64,000 nt of DNA. It comes from CAIZGX01 sp046048875. GTDB taxonomy: Bacteria > Bacteroidota > Bacteroidia > Flavobacteriales_D > Sanyastnellaceae. Location of the stretch: positions 102,170 through 166,169 of the forward strand of contig JBJOFG010000010.1 in the NCBI GenBank assembly GCA_046048875.1, written 5' to 3'. The notes beneath the pieces were generated by a model. That model made no database searches. It had not been told where the DNA came from and worked only from the letters and a program-made list of their open reading frames with translations. The position numbers and the translations under genes are program-made. Positions 8,525 to 16,935 of the stretch are shown piece by piece; the first letter of the stretch is position 1, and every line of letters starts with the position of its first letter.

Positions 8525-9153
8525 AAAAGTATGCAATAGGGATTTTCATTCTTCTGTGTTTTCTTTCATGCAAGAAACCTTCAGAAAATTTTTCGTTGGA
8601 AGGAAAGACAATGGATGCCTCTACAGGTGCGGTATTGCCCTACGTGACTGCAGTGTTTGAGCAGAAAGCGCTTGTAAACGGAGTGTTCACCGATTACTTT
8701 TTGGAAGCTGCCCAAGCTACTTCAGATCTGAATGGCAACTACCGAATGGAGTGGAAAAAAGAGAATTTGACTGAGGCTCGAATGCTTGTTTCGAGAGCGT
8801 TTTATTATCCGCAAGAAATTCCCATTGCCCCGGATGATTTAAGAAATGAAGTGAATCTTACGAAGAACATATCTCTCTGGCCAGAGTCTGTCGTTCTCGT
8901 GAACATTCAAAATACTTCAGGAGCTTCCATTATTCAATTCAATTGGGTAGGTGCAAGTTTCGCTTGCAACTGCTGTGATAGCAGTGTTCGAACCTTTAGC
9001 AATGTTGCGGACACGACCTTTCAGTGCAATGTATACGGAGGAAAGTGGTTGAAGTATAATTGCGTCATGATATCGACTTCGGGTACAGATTTTTTATTGG
9101 ATAGTCTTTACTGTGTCCCATTTCAAACAAACAATTTGTTTCTAAACTTGTAG
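8521..9153 (+). CDS. lipoprotein with carboxypeptidase-regulatory-like N-terminus
   Basis: A 210-residue predicted lipoprotein translationally coupled to the MltF-like gene (ATGA overlap). Signal II: MKKYAIGIFILLCFLSC, with the lipidated Cys17 followed by KKPS. Residues 24-80 (GKTMDASTGAVLPYVTAVF ... DLNGNYRMEW) resemble a beta-sandwich CarboxypepD_reg-like fold. The C-terminal third has several cysteines (ACNCCDSS). Location is probably the outer membrane. Its job is unknown; operon position hints at a role with the transglycosylase in the envelope. Confidence 0.72.
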   Translation: MKKYAIGIFILLCFLSCKKPSENFSLEGKTMDASTGAVLPYVTAVFEQKALVNGVFTDYFLEAAQATSDLNGNYRMEWKKENLTEARMLVSRAFYYPQEIPIAPDDLRNEVNLTKNISLWPESVVLVNIQNTSGASIIQFNWVGASFACNCCDSSVRTFSNVADTTFQCNVYGGKWLKYNCVMISTSGTDFLLDSLYCVPFQTNNLFLNL

Positions 9154-9199
9154 AAGTTCAGCGATTGATGATTAATTTTCAAGCTGAAATTTCTCAGCT

Positions 9200-10984
9200 A
9201 TGAAAAAGTCATTTTCCGTTATTGTTTTCATCTTATTTCTCGGGTGGTCGGCCTTCGGTCAGATTTCGTTGCCTCGCAATCTCACTCCAGAAGAGATTGA
9301 GCAGATTGCACATGGCGATTTCTCTATCGTTAACAGTGATAGAGGAATAGAATCTCCGCCGCCGTTCTCGAATATTCGGGCTATGGCGGAATGGGAAGAG
9401 ATTCAATGTTTGACGATCTCTTGGATTTCATACCCCTCCATTCTGAAGCAAATTGTAGCGGCTGCTCGTACGCAAACGCTTGTGATTATTTTGTCGGAAG
9501 ACGTTGCCGCAACCGAAGCCTACTTGTTCGGTAATTCAGGAGGTCCAGCATTCACGAACTTAGACAACGTAGTAATTCTTCCTGCGAATTTTGATTCTGT
9601 TTGGATGCGCGATTATGGCGCGAATCCAGCATACGGAAACGAAGTGGATGATTTGTTTTTAGTTGATTGGATTTACAATCGTCCAACTCGTCCAAACGAT
9701 AATTCTTCACCACAGTACATTGCCGATTATTTAGGATTAGACTTATACACAACAACTGCAGCACCTGATGATTTGGTGAATACAGGCGGAAATTGGATGA
9801 GCGATGGGTTCGGTACAGCCATCGTAACGGAGTTGGTTCTAGAGGAGAACGCTGCGGGAAATCAATACGGAGTTACAGCAAAGACAGAGGCCGAAATTGA
9901 TGCCATAACTGCAAATTATTTGGGAACAGATCGCTACATTAAGATGCCTGTACTTCCTTATGATGGAATTCATCACGTGGACATGCACATGAAATTAATA
10001 GACGAGCAAACGTTATTGGTAGGTGAGTATCCAGCCGGAATTTCAGACGGTCCACAAATCAATGCCAACATGGATTATGTGGTTTCGAACTTCATGAATA
10101 AATGGGGAGAGCCATACAAGACCATTCGTATTCCAATGCCACCAAGCGTTGCAGGCAATTGGCCGAGTTCAAATCCACCGGCTTCATACAGAACTTACAC
10201 AAACGCTGTCTTTGTAAACAAAATGGTTATTCTTCCAACATACCGTGAGCAATACGATACAACTGCGTTGCGTATTTGGCAAGAAGCGCTTCCAGGCTAT
10301 CAAATTGTAGGAATTGATTGCGATAACAATCCCGATAACATCATTGCAGCAAGTGGTGCCATTCACTGCATTACCCAAAGCGTTGGTGTGTCAGATCCTT
10401 TGCTTATTAGTCACAATCCTCTTCCAGATACAGATAACACAACTGTTGACTACAGCGTTGTTGCATACATGAATCATAGAGATGGAGTGGCTGCAGGAAG
10501 AATGTATTGGAAGACTTCATTGAACGGCGCATACACACAAGTGAACATGGTGAACATCGGCGGTAACAATTGGGAAGGATTTATTCCAGCTCAACCTGCC
10601 GGCACTCGCGTGTATTATTATGTGGAAGGTGAAGCAACAACCGGAAAAGTATTGCAACGTCCAATGGCGGCGCCTGACGGATATTGGAGCTTTGATGTTT
10701 TCAACGGAAACAGCATCAATGAGGAAGCGTTTCAATTTACACGTCTTTATCCGAATCCAGCGAGCGAAATGACTTGTGTTGAGTTCAGCGTGAAAGCGGC
10801 ACAGCAAGCGAAAGCTTTTATCGTAGATGCGCAAGGGCGCCGTGTTCAAGAATTCTATTCGGGGATTTTGTCTCCTGAACAATCGAAGCTATTCTTCAAT
10901 GCCTCTTCATTGGCTGAAGGTGTTTATTTTGTTCAGGTTATTGGAGAACGCGGTGTATATAGAACCCCTTTTATTGTAAAGTAA
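9200..10984 (+). CDS. T9SS-secreted peptidylarginine/agmatine deiminase-like enzyme
   Basis: Guanidino-group-modifying enzyme of the PAD_porph family (Porphyromonas PPAD and agmatine deiminases), which converts arginine-type groups to citrulline type plus ammonia. The 594-residue product has a signal peptide (residues 1-20) and the catalytic set in order: Trp135 and Asp138 in SVWMRDYG, His259 and Asp261 in HHVDMH, and Cys390 in GAIHCITQS. The spacing W-x2-D and H-x-D equals that of PPAD. An Ig-like segment follows (~400-500). The tail is a T9SS type A sorting domain (FTRLYPNPASEM ... GVYFVQVIGERG ... PFIVK). Export through T9SS favours a protein-citrullinating or peptide substrate over free agmatine, but this is inference. 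The next gene starts directly after the stop. Confidence 0.88.
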   Translation: MKKSFSVIVFILFLGWSAFGQISLPRNLTPEEIEQIAHGDFSIVNSDRGIESPPPFSNIRAMAEWEEIQCLTISWISYPSILKQIVAAARTQTLVIILSEDVAATEAYLFGNSGGPAFTNLDNVVILPANFDSVWMRDYGANPAYGNEVDDLFLVDWIYNRPTRPNDNSSPQYIADYLGLDLYTTTAAPDDLVNTGGNWMSDGFGTAIVTELVLEENAAGNQYGVTAKTEAEIDAITANYLGTDRYIKMPVLPYDGIHHVDMHMKLIDEQTLLVGEYPAGISDGPQINANMDYVVSNFMNKWGEPYKTIRIPMPPSVAGNWPSSNPPASYRTYTNAVFVNKMVILPTYREQYDTTALRIWQEALPGYQIVGIDCDNNPDNIIAASGAIHCITQSVGVSDPLLISHNPLPDTDNTTVDYSVVAYMNHRDGVAAGRMYWKTSLNGAYTQVNMVNIGGNNWEGFIPAQPAGTRVYYYVEGEATTGKVLQRPMAAPDGYWSFDVFNGNSINEEAFQFTRLYPNPASEMTCVEFSVKAAQQAKAFIVDAQGRRVQEFYSGILSPEQSKLFFNASSLAEGVYFVQVIGERGVYRTPFIVK

Positions 10985-11980
10985 ATGTCAAGTAACAGAA
11001 GAAAATTTTTAGGACAGTTAGCAGCAACAGGAGCATTGTTAGGAATGTCGCCTGCTCTTTTTTCATTCAGTGAGAAAAAGAAAAAAACTGCTGAAAAAGT
11101 TCGATATACCAAAGGACTTGTCCTATCTACTTGGGATCACGGAATTGCGGCCAACGATGCGGCAATGGAGGCGTTGAAGAAAGGCGGTAATGCGCTTGAT
11201 ATGGCTGAGAAAGGTGTTTGGAAGACAGAATCTGATTTAACCAATTTGAGCGTAGGTCTTGGCGGATTGCCCGACAGAGAGGGAAGAACCACGTTGGATG
11301 CGTGTATTATGGATTGGCAGCACAAGGTAGGTTCGGTGGCTTTCGTGCAAGGCTTCGAGCATCCGATTTCGATTGCTCGCGCTGTTTTGGAAAAGACACC
11401 TCATGCCATGATTGTTGGAAAAGGAGCAGAGCAATTCGCACTTGAGCAAGGATTCAAGCACAGCGATTATGTAAATCCGGAAGCCCACAAGGCTTGGAAG
11501 GAGTGGTTGAAGACTTCAGAGTATAAACCCATTATAAATATCGAAAATCACGATACCATTGGCTTGTTAGCCATGGACTACGAAGGTAGAATTTCAGGTG
11601 CTTGCACAACGAGCGGATTGTCTTACAAAATGCACGGCAGAGTAGGAGACAGTCCAATCATTGGCGCTGGTCTATACATTGATAATGAAATCGGTGGAGC
11701 CACATGCACAGGTTTAGGTGAAACCGTTATTCGCTCATGTACTTCTTTCTTGGTTGTTGAACTCATGCGTCAAGGAGCAACAGCTCAGGAAGCTTGCGAA
11801 GAGGCTATTGCGCGCTTGAAATCGAACAATGCGTTTATGACCGATGAATTCCAAGTAGGAGTGCTCGCCGTTGATAAGGCTGGAGATACAGGAGGATTCG
11901 GATTGCGCGGCGGATTTACCTATGCGTTGTGCAAAGACGGAAAGAACGAAATGCACACTGCAGGATCGTTGATTCGTTAA
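10985..11980 (+). CDS. N4-(beta-N-acetylglucosaminyl)-L-asparaginase (glycosylasparaginase), Tat-exported
   Basis: Ntn-hydrolase that cleaves the GlcNAc-Asn bond of N-linked glycoprotein remnants. The 331-residue precursor has a twin-arginine leader (MSSNRRKFLGQLAATGALLG), then the family body TWDHGIAANDAAMEALKKGGNALD. The autocleavage site is Asp190-Thr191 (ENHDTIGLLAMD); Thr191 becomes the nucleophile of the beta chain. The substrate region GRVGDSPIIGAGLY is present. The ATG follows the deiminase stop with no gap, so the two are one transcription unit. The 3' end overlaps holA by 4 nt in convergent orientation. Confidence 0.92.
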   Translation: MSSNRRKFLGQLAATGALLGMSPALFSFSEKKKKTAEKVRYTKGLVLSTWDHGIAANDAAMEALKKGGNALDMAEKGVWKTESDLTNLSVGLGGLPDREGRTTLDACIMDWQHKVGSVAFVQGFEHPISIARAVLEKTPHAMIVGKGAEQFALEQGFKHSDYVNPEAHKAWKEWLKTSEYKPIINIENHDTIGLLAMDYEGRISGACTTSGLSYKMHGRVGDSPIIGAGLYIDNEIGGATCTGLGETVIRSCTSFLVVELMRQGATAQEACEEAIARLKSNNAFMTDEFQVGVLAVDKAGDTGGFGLRGGFTYALCKDGKNEMHTAGSLIR

Positions 11981-12987
11981 TGTAGAATTTTAAAAACGAG
12001 TTCACGCATAATGTCGCCGTGCGACATGCTATTTCCTTTTAATCCTTTCAATTGCTCATCGGCATCTCTGAAGTACTTGATAATACGTTCTGATTTTCCA
12101 GGAGGATAATTGCGCTCTCCTTCTTTGAAGTTTTGCGCTGCGTAATAATTCACGCCGAGTTCCTTGTAGGCTTCGTCTTTGTTGGTGCTGTTTTGAATAA
12201 CGCACAACTTCGCGAAAAAGCCATAGAGCGCAGGAATGACTTGGAACAACGGATGGTCTTTCGGATTCTTTTCGAAGAAGTTGATGATTTGATTTGCCTT
12301 TAAAACATCTTTGCGAATAAGTGCCGTTTGCAATTCCCAAACGTTGTAATCTTTCGAAATTCCAATGTGGTCTTGAATCACTTGCGTAGTGATTTCGTCG
12401 CCTTGATTTAAGACAATACTCAACTTCGAAATTTCATTGGTGAGTTTGTGAAGGTCTGAGCCTAAATAATCGGCAAGCAATTGGGTAGCGGTTCCGCGAA
12501 TGACCAGGCCTTGATCTTTCGCTATGTTTTGAACCCAAGTGGGAAGTTGGTTTTCTTTAATGGCAGCCGATTCAAAAGTCTTGGCTTTGCTCTTCAATGT
12601 TTTGAAGAGGGAAGATCTTCCGTCTACTTTTCCGTTTTTATAACAGAAAGCAAGAACGGTGCTTTGTGTTGGAGCATCGAGATAATTCAGCAGGCACTTG
12701 TACAACTCTTCTTTCTTCCAACATTTCAAATCTTGCGCTTCGCGCACAATAATCACCTGTTTGTTTCCCATCATGGGGAAACTCTTCGCCATTGAAACAA
12801 TAGATTCAAGGTTTGAATCTTTGCCATAACAAACGGTTAGTCCAAATGCCTTCTCGCTTTCGTCGAGAATTTTATTTTCAATGGCATCTGCAATAAGGTC
12901 AATGAAAAACGCTTCTTCGCCGTGCAAAAGATAAACAGGGGCTGGATTGCCCATTTGAATGTCACGAATAATTAGCGAGTGTTCCAT
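11977..12987 (-). CDS. holA: DNA polymerase III subunit delta
   Basis: Clamp-loader subunit that opens the beta sliding clamp. The 336-residue product (start MEHSLIIRD) has the HolA N-terminal core with PVYLLHGEEAFFIDL (a degenerate P-loop region), KQVIIVREAQDLKCW, and the collar region LTNEISKL. The frame is open three codons further to a TTG that forms part of a TATTTG promoter-like sequence, so the ATG is preferred. The stop overlaps the convergent glycosylasparaginase stop (TTAA). It is divergent from the HsdR-N-like gene. The call is good although sequence conservation in this family is low. Confidence 0.9.
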   Translation of the reverse strand: MEHSLIIRDIQMGNPAPVYLLHGEEAFFIDLIADAIENKILDESEKAFGLTVCYGKDSNLESIVSMAKSFPMMGNKQVIIVREAQDLKCWKKEELYKCLLNYLDAPTQSTVLAFCYKNGKVDGRSSLFKTLKSKAKTFESAAIKENQLPTWVQNIAKDQGLVIRGTATQLLADYLGSDLHKLTNEISKLSIVLNQGDEITTQVIQDHIGISKDYNVWELQTALIRKDVLKANQIINFFEKNPKDHPLFQVIPALYGFFAKLCVIQNSTNKDEAYKELGVNYYAAQNFKEGERNYPPGKSERIIKYFRDADEQLKGLKGNSMSHGDIMRELVFKILH

Positions 12988-13071
12988 GTATTGCAAATAT
13001 CGGGAATAGTGCTGCGGTACTGCAACATTTCAATCTTGAAAAATATACACTAATTTGCACAACCGAATTTT

Positions 13072-13521
13072 ATGCTCAATTTCCAATTTCCCTCCTATTC
13101 CTTTCGCATTCGCGGAGAAGCCTCTCGTGAGATTTGGGACATTGTTCGTAACAAATGGGTGGCACTCACCCCTGAAGAATTCGTTCGTCAGCATGCCATT
13201 CATTTTTTTGTTCACGATTTGAATTTTCCAAAGGGAAGGGTTGGGGTTGAGACTGAAGTTGTTTTCCATGGCATGAAACGAAGAGCCGACTTGGTGTTGT
13301 ATACGCGTGAAGCGTTCCCATTGTTAATTGCTGAATTCAAAGCACCAACGGTGAAGGTTGATGAAGGGGTGCTTAGTCAAACACTTCGGTATAATTCCGT
13401 ATTGAAGGCCCCTTGGTTATTTATTTCGAATGGACATGAACATGCGTTGTGCGAAGTGAACAGTGATACCGGGACAGGAAAGTGGCATTCTGAAACATCC
13501 GAATGGATGTTCATTCAATAA
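13072..13521 (+). CDS. orphan HsdR N-terminal-like nuclease domain protein
   Basis: A 149-residue protein made of a single domain resembling the N-terminal nuclease part of type I restriction HsdR (HSDR_N_2 family). The PD-(D/E)xK core is visible: Glu near ETEVVF, Asp in RRADLVLYT, and ExK in LLIAEFKAP, followed by QTLRYNSVL and a conserved WLFISNGHEH. There is no helicase part and no hsdM or hsdS nearby, so it is not a restriction system. Its placement divergent to holA suggests a DNA repair or recombination role. Function is unknown. Confidence 0.75.
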   Translation: MLNFQFPSYSFRIRGEASREIWDIVRNKWVALTPEEFVRQHAIHFFVHDLNFPKGRVGVETEVVFHGMKRRADLVLYTREAFPLLIAEFKAPTVKVDEGVLSQTLRYNSVLKAPWLFISNGHEHALCEVNSDTGTGKWHSETSEWMFIQ

Positions 13522-13522
13522 A

Positions 13523-14257
13523 TTATTTTTTCTTGCTGTTTGCTCCCGGAAGATTTACTGTGAAGTAAATGCTCCAACGACCATAGTCTTCATTGAGGTA
13601 TTTTCCACTCGAGAATAATTCTTTGGGGAAATAGCGCACCCCAATAGCTAAGGTGCTAAAACTTATTTTGAGCGATGTTGAATACTGCCAATGGTTGAAG
13701 CCGTTTGGGTTACTCTCGATACGCTTCAACTTTAAATCGTCTATTTTTTTTACGCCGACAAATTTCGCATTGATGAAGTAGTAGCCTTCGAGCGCGCCTT
13801 CCACATAACTGTTTGTTTGACTGCCGTGTTTCAAGATGTATTTCCGAAATCGTATTTGTGCATTGAATGCATTTGAACTGTATTTCGCGCGATTCCATGC
13901 ACTGTCTGGCTCAAAAGATTGCACAGGATAATTTGAATTCAAGCGCTGTGTTCTTCGGTAATAGCTGGTTCCGAATACCAAAGACGACATTGGAGCAAGG
14001 TCTTTTTTAAACGTGTATCCACACGAAAAACTTCTTCCCAATTCCATTCGATCATCTTTTGAAAGATGTTTGTTGTTTGGAATGAAGTTTCCGATTTCAT
14101 AATAGAACGAAGAATAGTTGTCAATGTTTACACCTTCCAATTTGTATTCCCGTGTTCTCTTCATGACAGAGTCTATGGTCGATTCAAAAAGAATGGTTTG
14201 TCCATGCAATTGACAGCCAATTCCAACCATAAAAAGAAAAATCAAAACATTCTTCAT
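13523..14257 (-). CDS. exported protein, probable small outer-membrane beta-barrel
   Basis: A 244-residue protein with a signal peptide (MKNVLIFLFMVGIGCQLHGQ). The mature part is rich in alternating aromatic and polar residues (SLVFGTSYYRRTQ, TNSYVEGALEGYYFINA, SIYFTVNLPG) typical of outer-membrane beta-strands. No known family is recognised. Its start overlaps the stop of the upstream subtilase gene by 4 nt (ATGA), so the two are co-expressed. Confidence 0.6.
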   Translation of the reverse strand: MKNVLIFLFMVGIGCQLHGQTILFESTIDSVMKRTREYKLEGVNIDNYSSFYYEIGNFIPNNKHLSKDDRMELGRSFSCGYTFKKDLAPMSSLVFGTSYYRRTQRLNSNYPVQSFEPDSAWNRAKYSSNAFNAQIRFRKYILKHGSQTNSYVEGALEGYYFINAKFVGVKKIDDLKLKRIESNPNGFNHWQYSTSLKISFSTLAIGVRYFPKELFSSGKYLNEDYGRWSIYFTVNLPGANSKKK

Positions 14258-15894
14258 GGTTGCGGAATAGGGATTTCAAAAAAGTGACGGTCGTAGACAA
14301 TACGCAGCTTACAGCCTAAAAATTCTTCTACGGGTATAGAGGCAATGATTTTGTTTTGTGGACGCGAAACATTGTACTTGAATACTTCTCCGGTAGCTTT
14401 TACAAACTGAATAAATGCAACAGGAGCAGAGTAGTTTTCTTCAATCTCAAGGGTGTCAGATCTACTAATGGAAAGCAAATTGTTGCAGTTCAACGAATCT
14501 AAATTGAACTGAACCGAATAAACATTCGGTTCATCTTTCTCTTCAAAAAAGAAATAACTTGCTCTCGGAATTCCGAAGCCGTGCGCATAGTCGAAGTAGG
14601 GGTAAAGCGAACCACTTTTTCTGATTTCCTGCCAAAGCTTTTCCGTGTTCCAATCTGGATGAAGTTGACGCACGCACGCAGCAAATCCACACACGAGTGG
14701 CGTGGCGAATGATGTTCCTTGAATACGCGTATACTCGTCGTTTTCCGGATAAATCAATTCTCCCGGAGCGCAGACATCGGGTTTAAGTCTACCGTCTGCC
14801 GTTGGTCCAATTGAGCTGAAACTTGATACATAACCTGTCTTGGGATTCACAGAGCCAACCGTAAGAATGCGTTCTGCATCTGCGGGTGCGCCAATAATTT
14901 CCCAACTGTTTTGAAATTCATTGCCAGCTGCATTCACCACAAGAATACCTTTATCCATGGCAGTGTTGGCAGCAATGCTAATCTTGCAAGTCCTTCCATT
15001 TAAATCTTTCCGCTCATACAATTGATTGGTAAAGCTTAGCGATGAATTTACCAAGCTAGCGCCGTTTTCATCTGCCCATTCCAAGGCTTGTATCCATTGT
15101 ACGTCGTTTAAAAATCTGAAGAATCCCATGTTGGGTGTCACACGCGCTAAGAGATAAGTGGCTTCGGTTGCTAGTCCGAATTGAATGGAGTCGTTCTTGC
15201 CCGCCAAGAAGGTCAAGACTTCTGTGCCATGCACAGAGTGTGAGTACACTTGATTCGATTTACTTAAGAAATCTTTGGTGGCTTTGACTTGATTGTTTTT
15301 GAAAAGATGCTTCAGTTGGGTTACTTCGTCCGCGTCTGTGAATCCGGCATCGAAAACGGCTATAATCGTATTCTTTCCATTCAATTCCCTTTCGTTGAAT
15401 TGAGAAGGTTCAAGCAATTCAATTTGATTTTGAATTTCTTCTTTTTTGTAGTCCGACTCGTAATCGGTTGAAGTGGGTTCGGGGTTTTCAGCTGTAATGA
15501 GTGAATGCCCTTCAAGAAATTCAACTTCTTGCACACAAGGTAATTCCGAAATCAATTTCCAGTTGTTCGCTGAAGCTTTTATAATCAGTGCATTCAGCCA
15601 ACGACTGGTTCCAAATGTGCTATCTGCAAAGGCTTCAACTTGTGCAATGTAATTGTTGTGCACAGGAACATCTCTTTCGTCCCAAGCGATATCTTGAAGC
15701 AATCTGCGCTCAATGGCAGCTGGTGAAAAATTGCTTTGATAGGAATTATCGTGAATGCCCTTGTCTTTGAAAATAACATAACCCCATTGTTGTCCTTGAG
15801 CGAGATTTGAACAGGCCACGAAAAATGAAAGCAATAGAAAAAGTGGAATGGCTCGTTTCCGCTTATTTTTGTTCGAATTGAAAAATGCATTCAT
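14254..15894 (-). CDS. exported subtilisin-like (S8) serine protease
   Basis: A 546-residue secreted peptidase with the S8 triad in order: Asp182 in IIAVFDAGF, His222 in SVHGTEVL, Ser395 in QGTSFATPL, plus the oxyanion Asn325 in NAAGNEF. The Arg/Lys-rich N-terminus followed by a hydrophobic stretch ends in FFVACSN, which looks like a lipobox, so it may be a lipoprotein. Residues ~35-130 probably form an inhibitor-like propeptide. After ~440 there is a beta-rich tail that does not show a T9SS sorting signature. It heads a two-gene operon with the putative barrel protein and is divergent from the threonine aldolase gene. Confidence 0.9.
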   Translation of the reverse strand: MNAFFNSNKNKRKRAIPLFLLLSFFVACSNLAQGQQWGYVIFKDKGIHDNSYQSNFSPAAIERRLLQDIAWDERDVPVHNNYIAQVEAFADSTFGTSRWLNALIIKASANNWKLISELPCVQEVEFLEGHSLITAENPEPTSTDYESDYKKEEIQNQIELLEPSQFNERELNGKNTIIAVFDAGFTDADEVTQLKHLFKNNQVKATKDFLSKSNQVYSHSVHGTEVLTFLAGKNDSIQFGLATEATYLLARVTPNMGFFRFLNDVQWIQALEWADENGASLVNSSLSFTNQLYERKDLNGRTCKISIAANTAMDKGILVVNAAGNEFQNSWEIIGAPADAERILTVGSVNPKTGYVSSFSSIGPTADGRLKPDVCAPGELIYPENDEYTRIQGTSFATPLVCGFAACVRQLHPDWNTEKLWQEIRKSGSLYPYFDYAHGFGIPRASYFFFEEKDEPNVYSVQFNLDSLNCNNLLSISRSDTLEIEENYSAPVAFIQFVKATGEVFKYNVSRPQNKIIASIPVEEFLGCKLRIVYDRHFFEIPIPQP

Positions 15895-15896
15895 CT

Positions 15897-16919
15897 ATGG
15901 CGAATATAATTGATTTACGCAGCGATACCTTCACTCTGCCTTCGGAGGAAATGAGAAAAGCGATGTTTGAAGCGGAAGTGGGCGACGATGTGTTTGGTGA
16001 AGATCCAACAGTGAATGCTTTAGAGGCATACGCGGCGGATTTGTTCGGCATGGAGGAAGCGTTGTTTTGTTCAAGCGGAACGCAGTCGAATCAAATTGCT
16101 ATTAACGTGCACACCCGTCCGGGTGACGAAGTGATTTGCAGCAACCTAGCGCACATTTATATTTATGAAGGCGGAGGAATTGCGTTGAACAGTGGAAGTT
16201 CCGTCCGTTTGATTGAAGGGCCCCGTGGAATGTTCACGGCTGAGCAAGTGAAGGCGAACATTAACAACAGGGCAGATGTGCATTTACCTAATACTTCTTT
16301 GGTTTGTACCGAAGATACCGTGAACAAGGGTGGAGGAGCCATTTGGGATTTCAATGAAATATTGAAAATCCAAGAGGTGTGTAAGGCGAATGGTATGGCT
16401 TTGCATTGCGACGGAGCGAGACTTTTCAATGCGTTGGAAGAAACTAAGATGACACCCGCGGAATATGCGAAAGCATACGATTCAATAAGCGTTTGTTTGA
16501 GCAAAGGCCTTTCAGCGCCAGTAGGAAGTTTCTTGGTGGGGTCGAAAGAATTTATTTTGAAAGCGCGTCGTCGTAGAAAGAGCATGGGTGGTGGTATGCG
16601 TCAGGCTGGATTTCTTGCCGCAGCAGGGTTGCACGCGATGAAGGTTGAGCGCTTTCGTTTGCATGAAGATCATGCACATGCCAAAGCAATTGGAAATGTT
16701 TTAAGTTCAGTTGCTTATTGCGCGGAAATCATGCCTGTTGAAACGAACATCGTTATCTGGCGTCCAACGAGCAATTCATCTTCAGACATGATTGAAAAAT
16801 TATCTCCTTTTGGAATAAAGTGTTTCCCATTCGGTCCGCATTGGATTCGATTCGTTTTTCACCGAAATGTCACTTCGCAACAAGTCGAAGAATTGAAAGA
16901 AAAGCTTCAGAGTTTGTAA
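15897..16919 (+). CDS. ltaE: low-specificity L-threonine aldolase
   Basis: PLP enzyme that splits threonine or allo-threonine into glycine and acetaldehyde. The product of 340 residues begins MANIIDLRSDTFTLPSEEMRKAM, as the family does. The PLP lysine is in SVCLSKGLSAPVGS, and the substrate-binding HCDGARLFNA and RRRRKSMGGGMRQ motifs are present. The frame extends four codons upstream (ATGCATTCATCT), but the ATG at 15897 gives the conserved N-terminus. A TATTTTTG box lies about 25-30 nt upstream. Confidence 0.94.
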   Translation: MANIIDLRSDTFTLPSEEMRKAMFEAEVGDDVFGEDPTVNALEAYAADLFGMEEALFCSSGTQSNQIAINVHTRPGDEVICSNLAHIYIYEGGGIALNSGSSVRLIEGPRGMFTAEQVKANINNRADVHLPNTSLVCTEDTVNKGGGAIWDFNEILKIQEVCKANGMALHCDGARLFNALEETKMTPAEYAKAYDSISVCLSKGLSAPVGSFLVGSKEFILKARRRRKSMGGGMRQAGFLAAAGLHAMKVERFRLHEDHAHAKAIGNVLSSVAYCAEIMPVETNIVIWRPTSNSSSDMIEKLSPFGIKCFPFGPHWIRFVFHRNVTSQQVEELKEKLQSL

Positions 16920-16935
16920 TTAAACGAAGGAGATA

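Noticed and set aside
13072..13521. Type I restriction system
   Set aside because: Only the small N-terminal-like nuclease domain exists; no helicase, methylase or specificity subunit nearby.
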